Below are positions 28,705 to 39,265 of a stretch of DNA of 64,000 nucleotides, piece after piece; the stretch's first letter is position 1, and every line of letters starts with the position of its first letter. Made by a program: the position numbers and the translations under genes. The notes under the pieces were generated by a model, which saw only the letters and a program-made list of their open reading frames with translations, was not told the DNA's origin and did no database searches. The stretch comes from Azospirillum melinis. GTDB lineage: Bacteria > Pseudomonadota > Alphaproteobacteria > Azospirillales > Azospirillaceae. The DNA lies in contig NZ_WHOS01000015.1 of assembly GCF_013340935.1 (NCBI RefSeq), positions 62,001 to 126,000 of the forward strand, read 5' to 3'.

Positions 28705-31700
28705 TTGCCCGACCCCGTTGCCGAGCTGGTCCGTGCGCCGTCGCGCTCGTCAGACGAGGCCCGGCTCTACCGCCTGCAATTCCTGGCGTCGATGGCGCTG
28801 GTGTCGGCGCTCGTCCTTGGGCTCGGCTTCTATTTCGTCTGGCAGCATTGGGCCGACCTGGAGCACGACCTCCAGCAGAGCGAGGCGCGCTATGTCGAGG
28901 AGCAGCATCAGGCCCTGGTGCAGGAGGTGGAGAACGCGCAGTCTTACCTCGCCTACATGCGCTCGCGCGTCGAACCGCTTCTGAAGGAGCAGCTGCGCGC
29001 CCAGGTGGACGAGGCCTATTCCATCGCCCGCAGCGTCCACGACCGGGAAAAGGACATCCTGCCAGAAGCGTCGGTAAAGGAATCGATCAAGCAGACACTG
29101 CGGCCGCTGCGCTTCTCCGGCGGGCGCGGCTACTACTTCATCAACGACCTGAACGGCGAATCGGTGCTGATGCCGGTCGACCCGTCGCGGGAGGGGACCT
29201 CTCCCTTCTCCGCCCCCGATCCGCAGGGGGCCGCGGTGATGCGCGAGCTCATGCGGGCCGTTCAGGATCCCAGCTTGCGCGGCTTCGCCCGCTATCGCTG
29301 GCGCATGCCGGACGATCCGGTCCAGGCCGGCGACAGATCGGCGGTGGACAAGCTGGCCTTCGTCCGCCGTTTCGAACCCTATGACTGGGTGATCGGCGCC
29401 AGTGATGCACTGGGGGCGGTGGAGGCGCGGTTGCAGCACGAATCGCTGGAGCGTCTGCGCGCCTTCCGCTTCGGGGAAACCGGCTATGTCGGCGTGCTGC
29501 GCCAGGACGGGCAGGTGCTGCTGTCGCCCACCGCCCCGGCGTCGGAGGGGATGAACGCCCGCGACCTGCCGTGGAAGACCGAGCGCGACCTCGTAACCCG
29601 GCTGCTGGAGCTCGGACGCCAGGGCGGCGGCGAGCTGCGCTACGACTGGATCCACCCGGTCACCGCGCGGCCGACGCCGAAGATGGCCTATGTCTCGGCC
29701 CCCAGCGTCTGGGGCTGGATCCTGGTCGCCGGCTTCTACATCGACGATGTTGGCAAGGAGATGGAGGCCCGCCGGGCGGAGATCAGCCGCGGCGTCAACC
29801 AGCGGGTCTGGACCACGGTGGCGGTGCTGGCCGTGGCGCTGGCCGCGTCGGTCGGCGTGTCATGGCTGGTCACCGGCTGGATCCGGCGCATCGTCGGCAG
29901 CTATCAGCTGCGGGTCAGGCACAGCGACAGCATGCTGCGCGAACGGGCGCGTCAGCTGTATCTCGCCAACTTCTTCATCGACCATGTGTCGGAGATCGTC
30001 GTGCTGGCCGACGCCGGCCTGCGCATCGCCTACATCAATCCCTTCGGCTGCCAGGCCCTGGGCGGGACGCTGGAAGACCTCGTGATGGGGCAGGCCGACC
30101 TGCTGAAGCGCTTCGCCGCCGAGGGCGAGGACGCGGCCAGCCATTACGAGACAGCCTACCGCACCGCCGACGGACGCACGCTGGAGCTCGAGGTCACCGC
30201 CAGCCGCATCACCTACGAGGGCGACGTCTATTACTCGGCCATCGCCCGCGACATCAGCGAGCGCAAGCGGGCGGAATGGCAGCTGCGCCTGTCGGCCAAG
30301 GTGTTCGACAACGCGGCGGAGGGAATGTTCGTCGCCAACGAAGACCGGCGGATCGTCGCCGCCAACGACGCCTTCTCCCGCATCACCGGCTATGATCGGG
30401 ACGAGGTGCTGGGCCGCAGCCCCGACTTCCTGCGCTCGGACCGCAACCCGCCGGGCTTCTACGAGGATCTGTGGGTGCAGCTGCGCGAGAGCGGCCATTG
30501 GGCCGGCGAGATCTGGAGCACCCGCAAGAACGGCGAGGTGTTTCCGGAGTGGCTGAGCGTCAAGCTGGTCCGCAACGAGGATGGCGCCATCGCCAACTAC
30601 ATCGCCGCCTTCAGCGACATCACCGCGACCCGCGCGCAGGAGGAGCGTATCCGCCATCTGGCGCAGTTCGATTTCCTGACCGACCTGCCCAACCGCTTCC
30701 TGCTGCGCGACCGGCTGGAGCGCGCCATGCTGGCCGCCGGGCGCCACGGCACCAGGGTCGGGCTGCTGTTCGTCGATCTCGACCGCTTCAAGACGATCAA
30801 CGACAGCCTGGGCCATCAGGTCGGCGACGATCTGCTGCGCGAGGTGGCCGGGCGGCTGACCGCGACCGTGCGGGCGAGCGACACCGTCAGCCGCCAGGGC
30901 GGCGACGAGTTCGTCATCCTGATCAGCGACATGGACAGCTCCGACGCCGCCGGCATCGTCGCGCGCAAGGTTCTGCACGCTTTGTCGGAACCCTATCTGA
31001 TCGATGGGCACGAGTTGCAGGTCACGCCTTCCATCGGCATCGCCATCTACCCCGACGACGGCACCGGCATCGACGGGCTGCTGAAAAGCGCCGACATGGC
31101 GATGTATGCCGCGAAGGAGGCCGGGCGTGCCACCTACCAGTTCTTCACGCCGGAGCTGAACCGCCGTGCCTCCGACCGGATGTGGACCGAAAGCAACCTG
31201 CGCCGGGCGCTCGCCAACAACGAGCTGGAGCTGCATTTCCAGCCGCAGTTCTCCATGGAGGGCCGCCGGCTGATCGGGGCGGAGGCACTGGTGCGCTGGC
31301 GCCAGCCCGACGGCACGCTGATCATGCCCGGCCAGTTCATTCCGGTGGCCGAGGATACCGGCCTGATCCTGCCGCTGGGCGATTGGGTGCTGGGCGAGGC
31401 CTGCCGCCGCGCGGCCGAACTGCTGCGCCACCACGATCTGCTGATCGCCGTCAACCTTTCGGCGGTGCAGGTGCGCCGTCCGGGACTGGCGGAGCGGGTG
31501 GCCGGCTGGCTGTCGGCCTACGGCATCCCGGCCTCGGCCCTGGAGCTGGAGGTGACGGAAAGCGTCCTGATGGACGAGTCCGACGTGGTGTCGGAAACCT
31601 TCTCCCGGCTGCGCGAGTTGGGCGTGCCGGTCGCCATCGACGATTTCGGCACCGGCTATTCCTCGCTGGCCTATCTGAAGCGCTTCCGCGTCGACAAGCT

Positions 31701-31977
31701 GAAGATCGACCGCAGCTTCGTCAGCGGCCTGCGCGCCGGCAACCCGGACAGCGGCGCCATCGCAGAGGCGATCATCGGCATGGCGCGCAGCTTGCGCATG
31801 CAGACGCTGGCCGAAGGGGTGGAGACGGAGGAGCAGTATGGCTGCCTCGCCGAGATGGGCTGCGACCAGTGCCAGGGTTATCTGCTGGGCCGTCCGATGC
31901 CCTACGAGGATTTCCTGGAGTTCGTCCGGCGCGACGCCGCCGCAGCCGAGCCGCGGGTGGCCGAACCGGTGGGTTAG
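28705..31977 (+). CDS. Membrane-bound Cache-PAS-PAS-GGDEF-EAL c-di-GMP signalling protein
   Basis: About 1090 residues. A transmembrane helix (about 24-46), a periplasmic sensing region with two Cache-like modules (YYFINDLNGESVLMPVD and GETGYVGVLRQDGQVLLSP), a second helix (about 369-392) and two PAS domains lead to GGDEF and EAL domains. GGDEF is intact (732-736) and has an RASD inhibitory site five residues before it, so cyclase activity under product control is likely. EAL is intact too (E860), with DDFGTGYSSLAYLKR. I chose the TTG at 28705 with AAGGGAG seven bases upstream. It should tune c-di-GMP, and so motility or biofilm, to a periplasmic ligand. Confidence 0.88.
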   Translation: MPDPVAELVRAPSRSSDEARLYRLQFLASMALVSALVLGLGFYFVWQHWADLEHDLQQSEARYVEEQHQALVQEVENAQSYLAYMRSRVEPLLKEQLRAQVDEAYSIARSVHDREKDILPEASVKESIKQTLRPLRFSGGRGYYFINDLNGESVLMPVDPSREGTSPFSAPDPQGAAVMRELMRAVQDPSLRGFARYRWRMPDDPVQAGDRSAVDKLAFVRRFEPYDWVIGASDALGAVEARLQHESLERLRAFRFGETGYVGVLRQDGQVLLSPTAPASEGMNARDLPWKTERDLVTRLLELGRQGGGELRYDWIHPVTARPTPKMAYVSAPSVWGWILVAGFYIDDVGKEMEARRAEISRGVNQRVWTTVAVLAVALAASVGVSWLVTGWIRRIVGSYQLRVRHSDSMLRERARQLYLANFFIDHVSEIVVLADAGLRIAYINPFGCQALGGTLEDLVMGQADLLKRFAAEGEDAASHYETAYRTADGRTLELEVTASRITYEGDVYYSAIARDISERKRAEWQLRLSAKVFDNAAEGMFVANEDRRIVAANDAFSRITGYDRDEVLGRSPDFLRSDRNPPGFYEDLWVQLRESGHWAGEIWSTRKNGEVFPEWLSVKLVRNEDGAIANYIAAFSDITATRAQEERIRHLAQFDFLTDLPNRFLLRDRLERAMLAAGRHGTRVGLLFVDLDRFKTINDSLGHQVGDDLLREVAGRLTATVRASDTVSRQGGDEFVILISDMDSSDAAGIVARKVLHALSEPYLIDGHELQVTPSIGIAIYPDDGTGIDGLLKSADMAMYAAKEAGRATYQFFTPELNRRASDRMWTESNLRRALANNELELHFQPQFSMEGRRLIGAEALVRWRQPDGTLIMPGQFIPVAEDTGLILPLGDWVLGEACRRAAELLRHHDLLIAVNLSAVQVRRPGLAERVAGWLSAYGIPASALELEVTESVLMDESDVVSETFSRLRELGVPVAIDDFGTGYSSLAYLKRFRVDKLKIDRSFVSGLRAGNPDSGAIAEAIIGMARSLRMQTLAEGVETEEQYGCLAEMGCDQCQGYLLGRPMPYEDFLEFVRRDAAAAEPRVAEPVG

Positions 31978-32024
31978 GCGCTGGGCCCAGGCGTTGGGCT
32001 AGGCGTTGGATCGGGTGGCGGGCG

Positions 32025-32783
32025 TCACCCGTACCGCAGCAGCCGCGTGCCGTTCGCCTTCAGCCAAGCCCGCGGCCAGTCCACGCCGCTGCCGTCCGTC
32101 AGGCTGGCGCACAGCGCCCAGAAGCGCGGCGAGTGGTTCATCTCACGCAGATGGGCCACCTCGTGCCCGACCACATAATCCAGCACCGGCTCCGGCGTCA
32201 GGATCAGCCGCCAGGAGAAGGACAGCCGGCCGGTGGACGAACAGCTGCCCCAGCGGCTTTTGGTGTCGCGGATCGTGACCGCCGCCACGCGGGCGCCAAT
32301 GGTCGCGGCCTTCAGCCGGGCACGGGTCGCCAGCTCGCGCTTGGCCTCTGCGGTCAGGAAATCGCGGATGCGGCGGGAGACGTGTTCCGGCTGCCCGCCG
32401 ACCAGCAGGGCGCCGTCCTCGATCCTCGTCGGGCCGCGCATGGCAGGGTCGTGGCGGATGACATGCTCGATGCCGAGATAGGGCACGCTGGCACCGTCGG
32501 CGAAGGGCAGGGACGGCGGCATTGCCGCCAGCCGCGCCCGCAGCCAGCCGTCATGCCGGCCGACGAACTGGCGGGCATCGGTTTCCGACACGCCGACCGG
32601 TACCACCACCTGGACCAGCCCGCGCCCGGCATCGACCCGCAGGGTCATGCGGGTCGCACGCGCGCTTTCCCGCAGCTCCAGCGGAATCGGCAGGCCGGAT
32701 ATCTCCAGCGCGCGGGGCGGCTGGGGCGGCCGGGCGGCGGATCGCTTGCGGCGACGCAAAAGGGCGGGGAGGCGTTGCACCAT
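32025..32783 (-). CDS. YgjP/DUF45-type zinc metallopeptidase
   Basis: A 252-residue protein of the YgjP (DUF45, M48-like) family. The zinc motif HEVAHLREMNHSPRFW lies near the C-terminus, with the HExxH histidines and a third His five residues later. Other family features are TRMTLRVDAGRGLVQVVVP near residue 45 and TKSRWGSCSSTGRLSFSWRL just before the zinc site. No signal peptide; a cytosolic peptidase of unknown substrate. It converges with the GGDEF-EAL gene. Role not established for the family as a whole. Confidence 0.85.
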   Translation of the reverse strand: MVQRLPALLRRRKRSAARPPQPPRALEISGLPIPLELRESARATRMTLRVDAGRGLVQVVVPVGVSETDARQFVGRHDGWLRARLAAMPPSLPFADGASVPYLGIEHVIRHDPAMRGPTRIEDGALLVGGQPEHVSRRIRDFLTAEAKRELATRARLKAATIGARVAAVTIRDTKSRWGSCSSTGRLSFSWRLILTPEPVLDYVVGHEVAHLREMNHSPRFWALCASLTDGSGVDWPRAWLKANGTRLLRYG

Positions 32784-33060
32784 GCCGTCTTATAGCGCGG
32801 CCGGCGCCGGCTGCGGAAGCATCCTCCGCCCTTTGTCGGAATGGTGCCGCGGTCCAGTTTCGGCTTAAAGCATTAGGGCTTTCGAACGATCCCGGCCTAT
32901 GGGATCGACTGAGGTCACATTTGACACGATCGATCGGGGCACAAGATAAAGCAGAGGTAACGCGGTGGTCTGTAGACCTTCCATTTGCCGCCAGTTCAGA
33001 TGTTCGTTTGCGTATGGTCGTCCCCTTAGCCTTGCCCCTTAGCCTTGCCGAGTACATGCC

Positions 33061-34668
33061 ATGCCCCTCATCCCTGGAAAAACTCCGACACGTGAGGATT
33101 GGCTGGACGCCCTGCTGTCGGCCAACGGTTCTCCCCAGGCCCTGCTTGGCGAGGACGGGCGCGTGCTGGTGGCGAATCCGGCCTTCGCCACCCTGATCGG
33201 CCATGCGCCGGGCAGGGTGGAAGGGCTGACGCTGGCGGAGGCCGGGCTGCCGGCCGAAACGGCCGAAGGGATTGATGGGTTGCGGCGGCGGGTGATGGCG
33301 ACCGGCACGCCTGCGTCCACCACCGGACCGCTCCCCGGCTTTCCCTGCATGCTGACGCTGACGCCCGTCATGGACGCCGAAGGCCGCACCGGCGCCGTGG
33401 CTCTCCTTGCCGATGCCGGGGCCTCCGCCTTGGCGGAAGCCAGGGCGGAGGCGGCACAGGCCCGCGCCGATGCCGAGCGCGCCCGCACCGCCAAGGGCAA
33501 GTTCCTGTCGGCGGCCAGCCACGATCTGCGCCAGCCTTTCCAGGCGATGCACCTGTTCCACCATCTGCTGAGCGGCCGGCTGACCGATCCGGCTTCCATC
33601 GAGCTGGCGAACAAGCTGGAGCAGGCGATCCTCGGTGGCGAGGCACTGCTGCGCGCCCTGCTGGAGGTCTCGGCGCTGGAGGCCGGGCTGGTCATCGCCA
33701 AGCCGCAGACCTTCCCGGTCGACGAACTGCTCGCCAAGATGCTGGAGGAGTTCGGCCCGGAGGCGGAGGCGAAGGGGCTGCGCCTCAACGTCCACCCGTT
33801 CGACGCCCACGTCACCAGCGACCCGGCGCTGATGGAGCGGCTGCTGCGGCCGATCATGGCCAACGCTCTGCGCTACACGCTGAAGGGCGGCGTCCTGCTG
33901 GCGGCGCGGCGGCGCGGCGAGTTCCTGCGCATCGAGGTGTGGGATACCGGTGTCGGCATCGACCCGTCCAACCATGCCGCGATCTTCGAGGATTTCCACC
34001 AGCTCGGCAATCCGGGGCGCGACCGCAAGCAGGGGCTGGGGCTGGGGCTCGCCATCGTGCGGCGGCTGGGGCAAGTGCTGGGGCATCCGGTGACGGTGCG
34101 CTCCAGGCTCGGCAAAGGCTCTGTCTTCGCGGTGGAGGTGCCGCTGGCCGGCAACGACGGCGACCGCTCGGGCGACGACTCCGGCGACAGCGAGCCGGAG
34201 CCGGCCGCCGGCCAATCGCCCTTCGCCGCTGCCACACCCAAGGAAACCGGCACGGTTCTGGTGATCGAGGACGACGCGGTGCAGCTTGAGGGGATTGGAT
34301 TGCTGCTGCGCGGCTGGGGCTATGCGGTCATCCCCGCCCGTGGCATCGACGAAGCCTGCGCCGGGCTGGAGGGCGGGGCGGCGGCGCCCGACCTCGTTCT
34401 GTCCGACCTGCGCCTGTCGGGGCCGGAGACCGGCATCGACGCCATCCAGGCGGTCCGTGCCCGCTGCGGCCGTCGGGTGCCGGGCGTCATCGTCACCGGC
34501 GACACCGATCCCGACCGGCTGCGTAGCGTCGACCGCAGCGGCTTTCCCCTGGTCCACAAACCCTGCGATCCGACCGCCCTGCGCCGCTTGCTGAGCCGCA
34601 GCCTGATGGCCGGACGGGCGGGTTCCCTGCCGTCCGTCCGCCGGCCGGATGCCGCCTGTCAGCGTTAG
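33061..34668 (+). CDS. Soluble PAS hybrid histidine kinase with C-terminal receiver
   Basis: A 535-residue cytosolic protein. A PAS-like domain (about 15-120) and a short coiled coil come first. Then comes a HisKA of the ASHDLRQPFQAM type with H154, and an HATPase with DTGVGIDP and QGLGLGLAIV motifs. After a Ser/Asp/Glu linker there is a receiver with D449 (LSDLRLSGPETG). The SHDLRQP form of HisKA usually occurs in hybrid kinases partnered with LuxR-type regulators, but none is adjacent. It lies upstream of the ugp operon on the same strand, separated by 308 bases. Signal and partner unknown. Confidence 0.85.
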   Translation: MPLIPGKTPTREDWLDALLSANGSPQALLGEDGRVLVANPAFATLIGHAPGRVEGLTLAEAGLPAETAEGIDGLRRRVMATGTPASTTGPLPGFPCMLTLTPVMDAEGRTGAVALLADAGASALAEARAEAAQARADAERARTAKGKFLSAASHDLRQPFQAMHLFHHLLSGRLTDPASIELANKLEQAILGGEALLRALLEVSALEAGLVIAKPQTFPVDELLAKMLEEFGPEAEAKGLRLNVHPFDAHVTSDPALMERLLRPIMANALRYTLKGGVLLAARRRGEFLRIEVWDTGVGIDPSNHAAIFEDFHQLGNPGRDRKQGLGLGLAIVRRLGQVLGHPVTVRSRLGKGSVFAVEVPLAGNDGDRSGDDSGDSEPEPAAGQSPFAAATPKETGTVLVIEDDAVQLEGIGLLLRGWGYAVIPARGIDEACAGLEGGAAAPDLVLSDLRLSGPETGIDAIQAVRARCGRRVPGVIVTGDTDPDRLRSVDRSGFPLVHKPCDPTALRRLLSRSLMAGRAGSLPSVRRPDAACQR

Positions 34669-34976
34669 CCGTTCCGCACTTGCGCGTTTTCGCTCTGCAA
34701 CATTCCATCGCTACGATTTTCACGTCATAAAACTGTAATGCGGCGTCTTGACAGACCCGCGTATGCGTGCGCAGTGTGACGGTTAGAGCAACCAAACAGT
34801 TTCGAAAACGATCATCGCGCTGCCGGTCTTTTTCGCAATCGCACACAACGTCGCGCACATTGGCGTGTGCAGCAGCGTCTGCGATTGCCACCAAAACTTC
34901 ACGAAAGCGTCGCGGGACGGCAACCCGTTGCCCTCATGACAACCGCGAACCATACCGGGATAGGGAGACCCACCGC
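34669..34976 (+). other. 308-base leader of the ugp operon
   Basis: An AT-richer intergenic region that holds the Pho-box-like repeat at 34722-34739 and a TTGACA at 34748-34753 without a good -10 at standard spacing. No open reading frame in it looks real. It separates the soluble kinase gene from ugpB and most likely contains the ugp promoter. Confidence 0.45.
34722..34739 (+). promoter_or_regulatory. Pho-box-like direct repeat upstream of ugpB
   Basis: ACGTCAT-AAAA-CTGTAAT matches the PhoB box pattern CTGTCAT-N4-CTGTCAT in 5 of 7 and 6 of 7 positions, with the correct 11-base period. In E. coli the ugp operon is PhoB-activated under phosphate starvation. The site is 238 bases before the ugpB ATG. 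Candidate only. Confidence 0.4.
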
Positions 34977-36332
34977 ATGTTGACCCGCCGCAAGCTTGCC
35001 CTCCTGACGGGCGCCGCCGCCACCTCCGCCCTGCTGTTCGCCGCGGCGCTGCCGGGCCCGGCACTCGCGCAGCAGAAGACCGTGATCGATTTCTGGCACG
35101 GCCTGCCGCAGCCGCTGGGCGGCCAGCTGGAGCAGATCGCCAAGGACTTCAACGACAGCCAGCAGGCGGTCCAGGTCAACGCCTCCTACAAGGGCAGCTA
35201 TCCGGAGACGATGCAGGCGGCCATCGCCGCCTTCCGCGCCGGCAACGCGCCGCACATCGTGCAGATGTTCGAGGTCGGGACCGCCACCATGATGGCCGCC
35301 GGTCCGGCGGTGAAGCCGGTCTACCAGCTGATGCAGGAGACGGGGGCGTCCTTCGACGCCGACGCCTACATCCCTGCGGTGAAGGGGTACTACTCGTCCA
35401 AGGACGGGAAGATGATGGCGCTGCCGTTCAACAGCTCCAGCACCATCATGTTCTATAACAAGGACGCCTTCCAGAAGGCCGGCCTCGATCCCAACAAGCC
35501 GCCGGCGACCTGGCCGGAGATGATCGAGGCGACGAAGAAGCTGAAGGCGTCGGGCTCCACCTGCCCGCTGACCACCGCCTGGCCGGTGTGGGCGCAGTTC
35601 GAACAGCTGGGCGCCATCCACAACACGCCCTTCGCCAGCCAGGCCAACGGCTTCGGCGGCCTGAACGCCGAGCTGAAGATCGACGCCCCGCTCTACGTCA
35701 AGCATGTCCAGACGCTGATCGACATGCAGAAGGACGGCCTGTTCAAGTATGGCGGCCGCGACAACAAGCCCGACGCCCTGTTCCCGTCGGGCGAATGCGC
35801 GATGATCCACGCCTCGTCGGGCCTGCGCAGCCGCATCCTGAAAGAGGCGACCTTCGCCTGGGGTGCCGCTCCGCTGCCCTACTGGCCGGAATTCGCCAAG
35901 GACGGCCCGAAGAACAGCATCATCGGCGGCGCCGCCTTCTGGGTGATGACCTCGCCCAAGCGCACGCCGGCCGAATACAAGGCGGTGTCCCAGTTCTTCA
36001 CCTACCTCGCCCGGCCCGAGGTCGATGCCAAGTGGCACATGGACACCGGCTATGTCCCGGTGACGATGAAGGGCTTCGAACTCGCCAAGGCGCAGGGCTA
36101 TTACGAGAAGAACCCCGGCGCCGACGTGCCGGCCGCCCAGCTGACCCGGACGCCGACCACCGAGAACAGCATGGGTCTGCGCCTGGGCAACCTGCCGGAA
36201 ATCCGCAACATCATCCAGGAAGAGCTTGAGAAGGCCTTCCAGGGCCAGCAGGACGCCAAGCAGGCGCTCGACGCCTCGATCAAGCGCGGCAACACCGTGC
36301 TGCGCAACTTCGAGCGCGCCAACAAGGGCTGA
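34977..36332 (+). CDS. ugpB: sn-glycerol-3-phosphate ABC transporter substrate-binding protein
   Basis: A 451-residue periplasmic binding protein. The signal peptide begins [20 protein letters not shown] and probably ends ALA-QQ after residue 31; a twin arginine near the start makes Tat export possible. Mature protein features typical of UgpB are [40 protein letters not shown] and [17 protein letters not shown]. It delivers glycerol-3-phosphate or glycerophosphodiesters to UgpAE. GGGAGA precedes the ATG at 34977. First gene of ugpBAEC. Confidence 0.94.
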   Translation: MLTRRKLALLTGAAATSALLFAAALPGPALAQQKTVIDFWHGLPQPLGGQLEQIAKDFNDSQQAVQVNASYKGSYPETMQAAIAAFRAGNAPHIVQMFEVGTATMMAAGPAVKPVYQLMQETGASFDADAYIPAVKGYYSSKDGKMMALPFNSSSTIMFYNKDAFQKAGLDPNKPPATWPEMIEATKKLKASGSTCPLTTAWPVWAQFEQLGAIHNTPFASQANGFGGLNAELKIDAPLYVKHVQTLIDMQKDGLFKYGGRDNKPDALFPSGECAMIHASSGLRSRILKEATFAWGAAPLPYWPEFAKDGPKNSIIGGAAFWVMTSPKRTPAEYKAVSQFFTYLARPEVDAKWHMDTGYVPVTMKGFELAKAQGYYEKNPGADVPAAQLTRTPTTENSMGLRLGNLPEIRNIIQEELEKAFQGQQDAKQALDASIKRGNTVLRNFERANKG

Positions 36333-36349
36333 GATCGCCTGCGACACCA

Positions 36350-36379
36350 TCCCTCTCCCGCCCGGTGGCGGGGGAGGGA
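36350..36379 (+). repeat. Stem-loop between ugpB and ugpA
   Basis: TCCCTCTCCCGCC and GGCGGGGGAGGGA form a 13-pair stem (one G-U) with a CGGT loop. It lies 17 bases after the ugpB stop. Without a U tract it is more likely a 3' mRNA stabiliser or partial attenuator, which would keep the binding protein in excess over the permeases. Confidence 0.65.
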
Positions 36380-36412
36380 TTGCGCCGTCTACCATTGACG
36401 AAAGACCATCCT

Positions 36413-37297
36413 TTGCAGCGTCGCGTCACCTTCGACAACCGGCTGTTGCCCTACCTGCTGCTGGCGCCGCAGGTGGCCGTGACGCTGGTGTTCTTCATCT
36501 GGCCGGCCGCCAATGCGATCTGGCAGTCGGTGCATCTGCAGGACGCCTTCGGCATCCGCAGCGAGTTCGTCTGGTTCGAGAACTTCACCAATGTGCTGGG
36601 TGACCCGAATTATCTCGACACGCTGAAGGTCACGGTCGTCTTCAGCCTGGCGGTGACCGTGCTGGCGATGGGGCTGGCGCTGCTGCTGGCGGTGCTGGCC
36701 GATTCGAAGATCAAGGGGGCCCGCGCCTACAAGACGCTGCTGATCTGGCCCTATGCGCTGGCCCCGGCCGTCGCGGCGGTGCTGTGGATGTTCATCTTCA
36801 ACCCCGACATCGGGTCCTTCGGCCGGGCGCTGCGGGCGCTGGGCTATGATTGGGATTACCGGCTGAACGGCGGGCAGGCGCTGACGATGGTGATCATGGC
36901 CGCCAGCTGGAAGCAGGTGTCCTACAACTTCATCTTCTTCCTGGCCGGATTGCAGGCGATCCCGCGCTCGGTGATGGAGGCGGCCAGCATCGACGGCGCC
37001 GGTCCGGTGCGGCGGTTCTGGACCATCACCTTCCCGCTGCTGTCGCCGACCACCTTCTTCCTGCTGGTGGTCGACATGGTCTACGCCTTCTTCGAAACCT
37101 TCGGCACCATCCATGCCCTGACCCAGGGCGGGCCGGGCAAGGCGACGGAGACGCTGATCTTCCGCGTCTATCAGGACGGCGTCGTCAACAACGATCTCGG
37201 CGGGTCGTCGGCGCAGTCGGTGATCCTGATGGTGATCGTCATCGCGCTGACCGCGGTGCAGTTCCGCTTCGTTGAGCGCAAGGTCCACTACTCATGA
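36413..37297 (+). CDS. ugpA: sn-glycerol-3-phosphate ABC transporter permease
   Basis: A 294-residue inner-membrane permease with six transmembrane helices. It closely tracks Ugp[61 protein letters not shown] and the ATPase-coupling EAA loop [15 protein letters not shown]. No ATG fits. I chose the TTG at 36413 because it gives the N-terminal length of E. coli UgpA; GTG at 36365 and TTG at 36380 are in frame but fall in the preceding stem-loop. It overlaps ugpE by four bases. Confidence 0.9.
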   Translation: MQRRVTFDNRLLPYLLLAPQVAVTLVFFIWPAANAIWQSVHLQDAFGIRSEFVWFENFTNVLGDPNYLDTLKVTVVFSLAVTVLAMGLALLLAVLADSKIKGARAYKTLLIWPYALAPAVAAVLWMFIFNPDIGSFGRALRALGYDWDYRLNGGQALTMVIMAASWKQVSYNFIFFLAGLQAIPRSVMEAASIDGAGPVRRFWTITFPLLSPTTFFLLVVDMVYAFFETFGTIHALTQGGPGKATETLIFRVYQDGVVNNDLGGSSAQSVILMVIVIALTAVQFRFVERKVHYS

Positions 37298-38142
37298 AGC
37301 CGACCCGTTTCATCGATCTGCTGCCGCACATCGTCCTGATCGTCGGCGTCCTGATCTTCGCCTATCCGATCTATGTGACGCTGATCGGCTCCACCTGGGA
37401 TTCCGGCACCATCGGCCGCGGCGGCCTGCCGCTGTGGCCGGGCGGGCAGGGGGCGACCAACTATGCCCAGGCCTGGGTGGGCGAGGCCGGCGACCGCGCC
37501 ATGTACACGCCCGTCCGCACCATGATGCTGAACAGCCTGGTGATGGCGCTGTCCATCGCGGTCGGCAAGATCGCCATCTCCATCCTGTCGGCCTATGCGG
37601 TGGCCTTCTTCCGCTTTCCGCTGCGCATGGCCTTCTTCTGGCTGATCTTCATCACGCTGATGCTGCCGGTGGAGGTGCGGATCATCCCGACCTACAAGGT
37701 CGTCGCCGACCTGGGCCTGATCAACACCTATGCCGGGCTGGCCATCCCGCTGATCGCGTCGGCCACCGCGACCCTGCTGTTCCGCCAGTTCTTCCTGACC
37801 ATTCCGGACGAACTGCTGGAGGCGGCGAAGATCGACGGCGCCGGACCGGTGCGCTTCTTCATCGACGTGGTGCTGCCGCTGTCACGCACCAACATCGCAG
37901 CACTGTTCGTCATCCTCTTCATCTATGGCTGGAACCAGTATCTCTGGCCGCTTCTGGTCACCAGCAGCGGCGACATGGAAACCATCGTGACCGGCATCAC
38001 CAAAATGATCGGCACCGGCGAATCGGCCAACGACTGGCACATCATCATGGCGACCACGGTGCTGGCGATGCTGCCGCCGGTGGCGGTGGTGGTGTTCATG
38101 CAGCGCTGGTTCGTCAAAGGTCTTGTGGACAGCGAAAAGTAA
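37294..38142 (+). CDS. ugpE: sn-glycerol-3-phosphate ABC transporter permease
   Basis: A 282-residue partner permease with six transmembrane helices. Features are [40 protein letters not shown], then [20 protein letters not shown] and the EAA loop [20 protein letters not shown]. With UgpA it forms the membrane channel. The ATG at 37294 overlaps the ugpA stop (ATGA), and the ugpC gene follows 25 bases after its end. Confidence 0.94.
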   Translation: MKPTRFIDLLPHIVLIVGVLIFAYPIYVTLIGSTWDSGTIGRGGLPLWPGGQGATNYAQAWVGEAGDRAMYTPVRTMMLNSLVMALSIAVGKIAISILSAYAVAFFRFPLRMAFFWLIFITLMLPVEVRIIPTYKVVADLGLINTYAGLAIPLIASATATLLFRQFFLTIPDELLEAAKIDGAGPVRFFIDVVLPLSRTNIAALFVILFIYGWNQYLWPLLVTSSGDMETIVTGITKMIGTGESANDWHIIMATTVLAMLPPVAVVVFMQRWFVKGLVDSEK

Positions 38143-38167
38143 GCGCGGGCGAAGGGAAAGAAGAACA

Positions 38168-39244
38168 ATGGCAACCGTTGAAATCCGCAACGTCCGCAAG
38201 TCCTACGGCCCGGTCGAAGCGATCAAGGGCATCGACATCGCGATCCAGGACGGGGAATTCCTGGTCCTGCTCGGCCCGTCCGGCTGCGGCAAGTCCACCC
38301 TGCTGCGCATGGTCGCCGGGCTGGAGGGCATCACCGGCGGCGAGATCGCCATCGGCGGGCGCGTGGTCAACCATCTGGACCCCAAGGATCGCGACATCGC
38401 GATGGTGTTCCAGAACTACGCGCTCTATCCGCACATGACGGTCTTCGACAACATGGCCTACGGCCTGAAGATCCGCGGCATTCCGAAGGCGGAAATCCGG
38501 GCGCGCGTCGACAAGGCGGCGAACATCCTCGAACTCGGCCGCTTCCTCGACCGCCGGCCGAGCCAGCTGTCGGGCGGCCAGCGCCAGCGCGTCGCCATGG
38601 GGCGCGCCATCGTGCGCGAACCGGCCGCCTTCCTGTTCGATGAGCCGCTGTCGAACCTGGACGCCAAGCTGCGCACCCAGATGCGGGTGGAGATCAAGCG
38701 GCTGCAGGACCGGCTCGGCATCACCAGCCTCTACGTCACCCACGATCAGGTCGAGGCGATGACGCTGGCCGACCGCATCCTGGTGATGAACCATGGCGTG
38801 GCCGAACAGATCGGCACGCCGCTGGAGGTCTACCAGCGCCCGGCCAGCCTGTTCGTCGCCGGCTTCATCGGCTCGCCGCCGATGAATGTGCTGGACGGCC
38901 GCATCGACGACCGCGGCGAGGCGGTGCTGCTGCCCGGCGGCCAGCGCCTGGCCTTGCCGCAGGCGCGTCCGACCGACGCCGGCCGTCCGGTGAAGCTCGG
39001 CATCCGGCCGGAGCATATGGCCGTCGCCGCACAGGATTTCTCCGGTGGCTTTTCCATCGAGGTCGAACTGGTCGAGGCGCTTGGCGCCGATACCGTGGTC
39101 TATGGCCGTCTGCCGGACGGCGAGAGCCTGCTGGTCCGCATGGCCGGAATCCCCACCGTGCGCGAGCGCGACCGGCTGACGGTCGCACCGCAGGACGGCG
39201 CCCTGCACCTGTTCGACGCGGTGACCGGCCGGCGGATGGAGTGA
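38168..39244 (+). CDS. ugpC: sn-glycerol-3-phosphate ABC transporter ATP-binding protein
   Basis: A 358-residue ABC ATPase of the MalK/UgpC type. Walker [10 protein letters not shown] (about 37-45), Q-loop [20 protein letters not shown], signature [15 protein letters not shown], Walker [12 protein letters not shown] and H-switch VTHD are all intact. A C-terminal TOBE/OB regulatory domain follows from about residue 235 ([24 protein letters not shown]). I chose the ATG at 38168, with AAAGAAG ahead. It energises UgpABE; last gene of the operon. Confidence 0.94.
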   Translation: MATVEIRNVRKSYGPVEAIKGIDIAIQDGEFLVLLGPSGCGKSTLLRMVAGLEGITGGEIAIGGRVVNHLDPKDRDIAMVFQNYALYPHMTVFDNMAYGLKIRGIPKAEIRARVDKAANILELGRFLDRRPSQLSGGQRQRVAMGRAIVREPAAFLFDEPLSNLDAKLRTQMRVEIKRLQDRLGITSLYVTHDQVEAMTLADRILVMNHGVAEQIGTPLEVYQRPASLFVAGFIGSPPMNVLDGRIDDRGEAVLLPGGQRLALPQARPTDAGRPVKLGIRPEHMAVAAQDFSGGFSIEVELVEALGADTVVYGRLPDGESLLVRMAGIPTVRERDRLTVAPQDGALHLFDAVTGRRME

Positions 39245-39265
39245 CCGTGCCCGGTCACTCTCCGA

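Noticed and set aside
34748..34776. TTGACA at 34748 as the -35 of a standard ugpB promoter
   Set aside because: No acceptable -10 hexamer lies 16-18 bases downstream, so I list only the Pho-box-like site.
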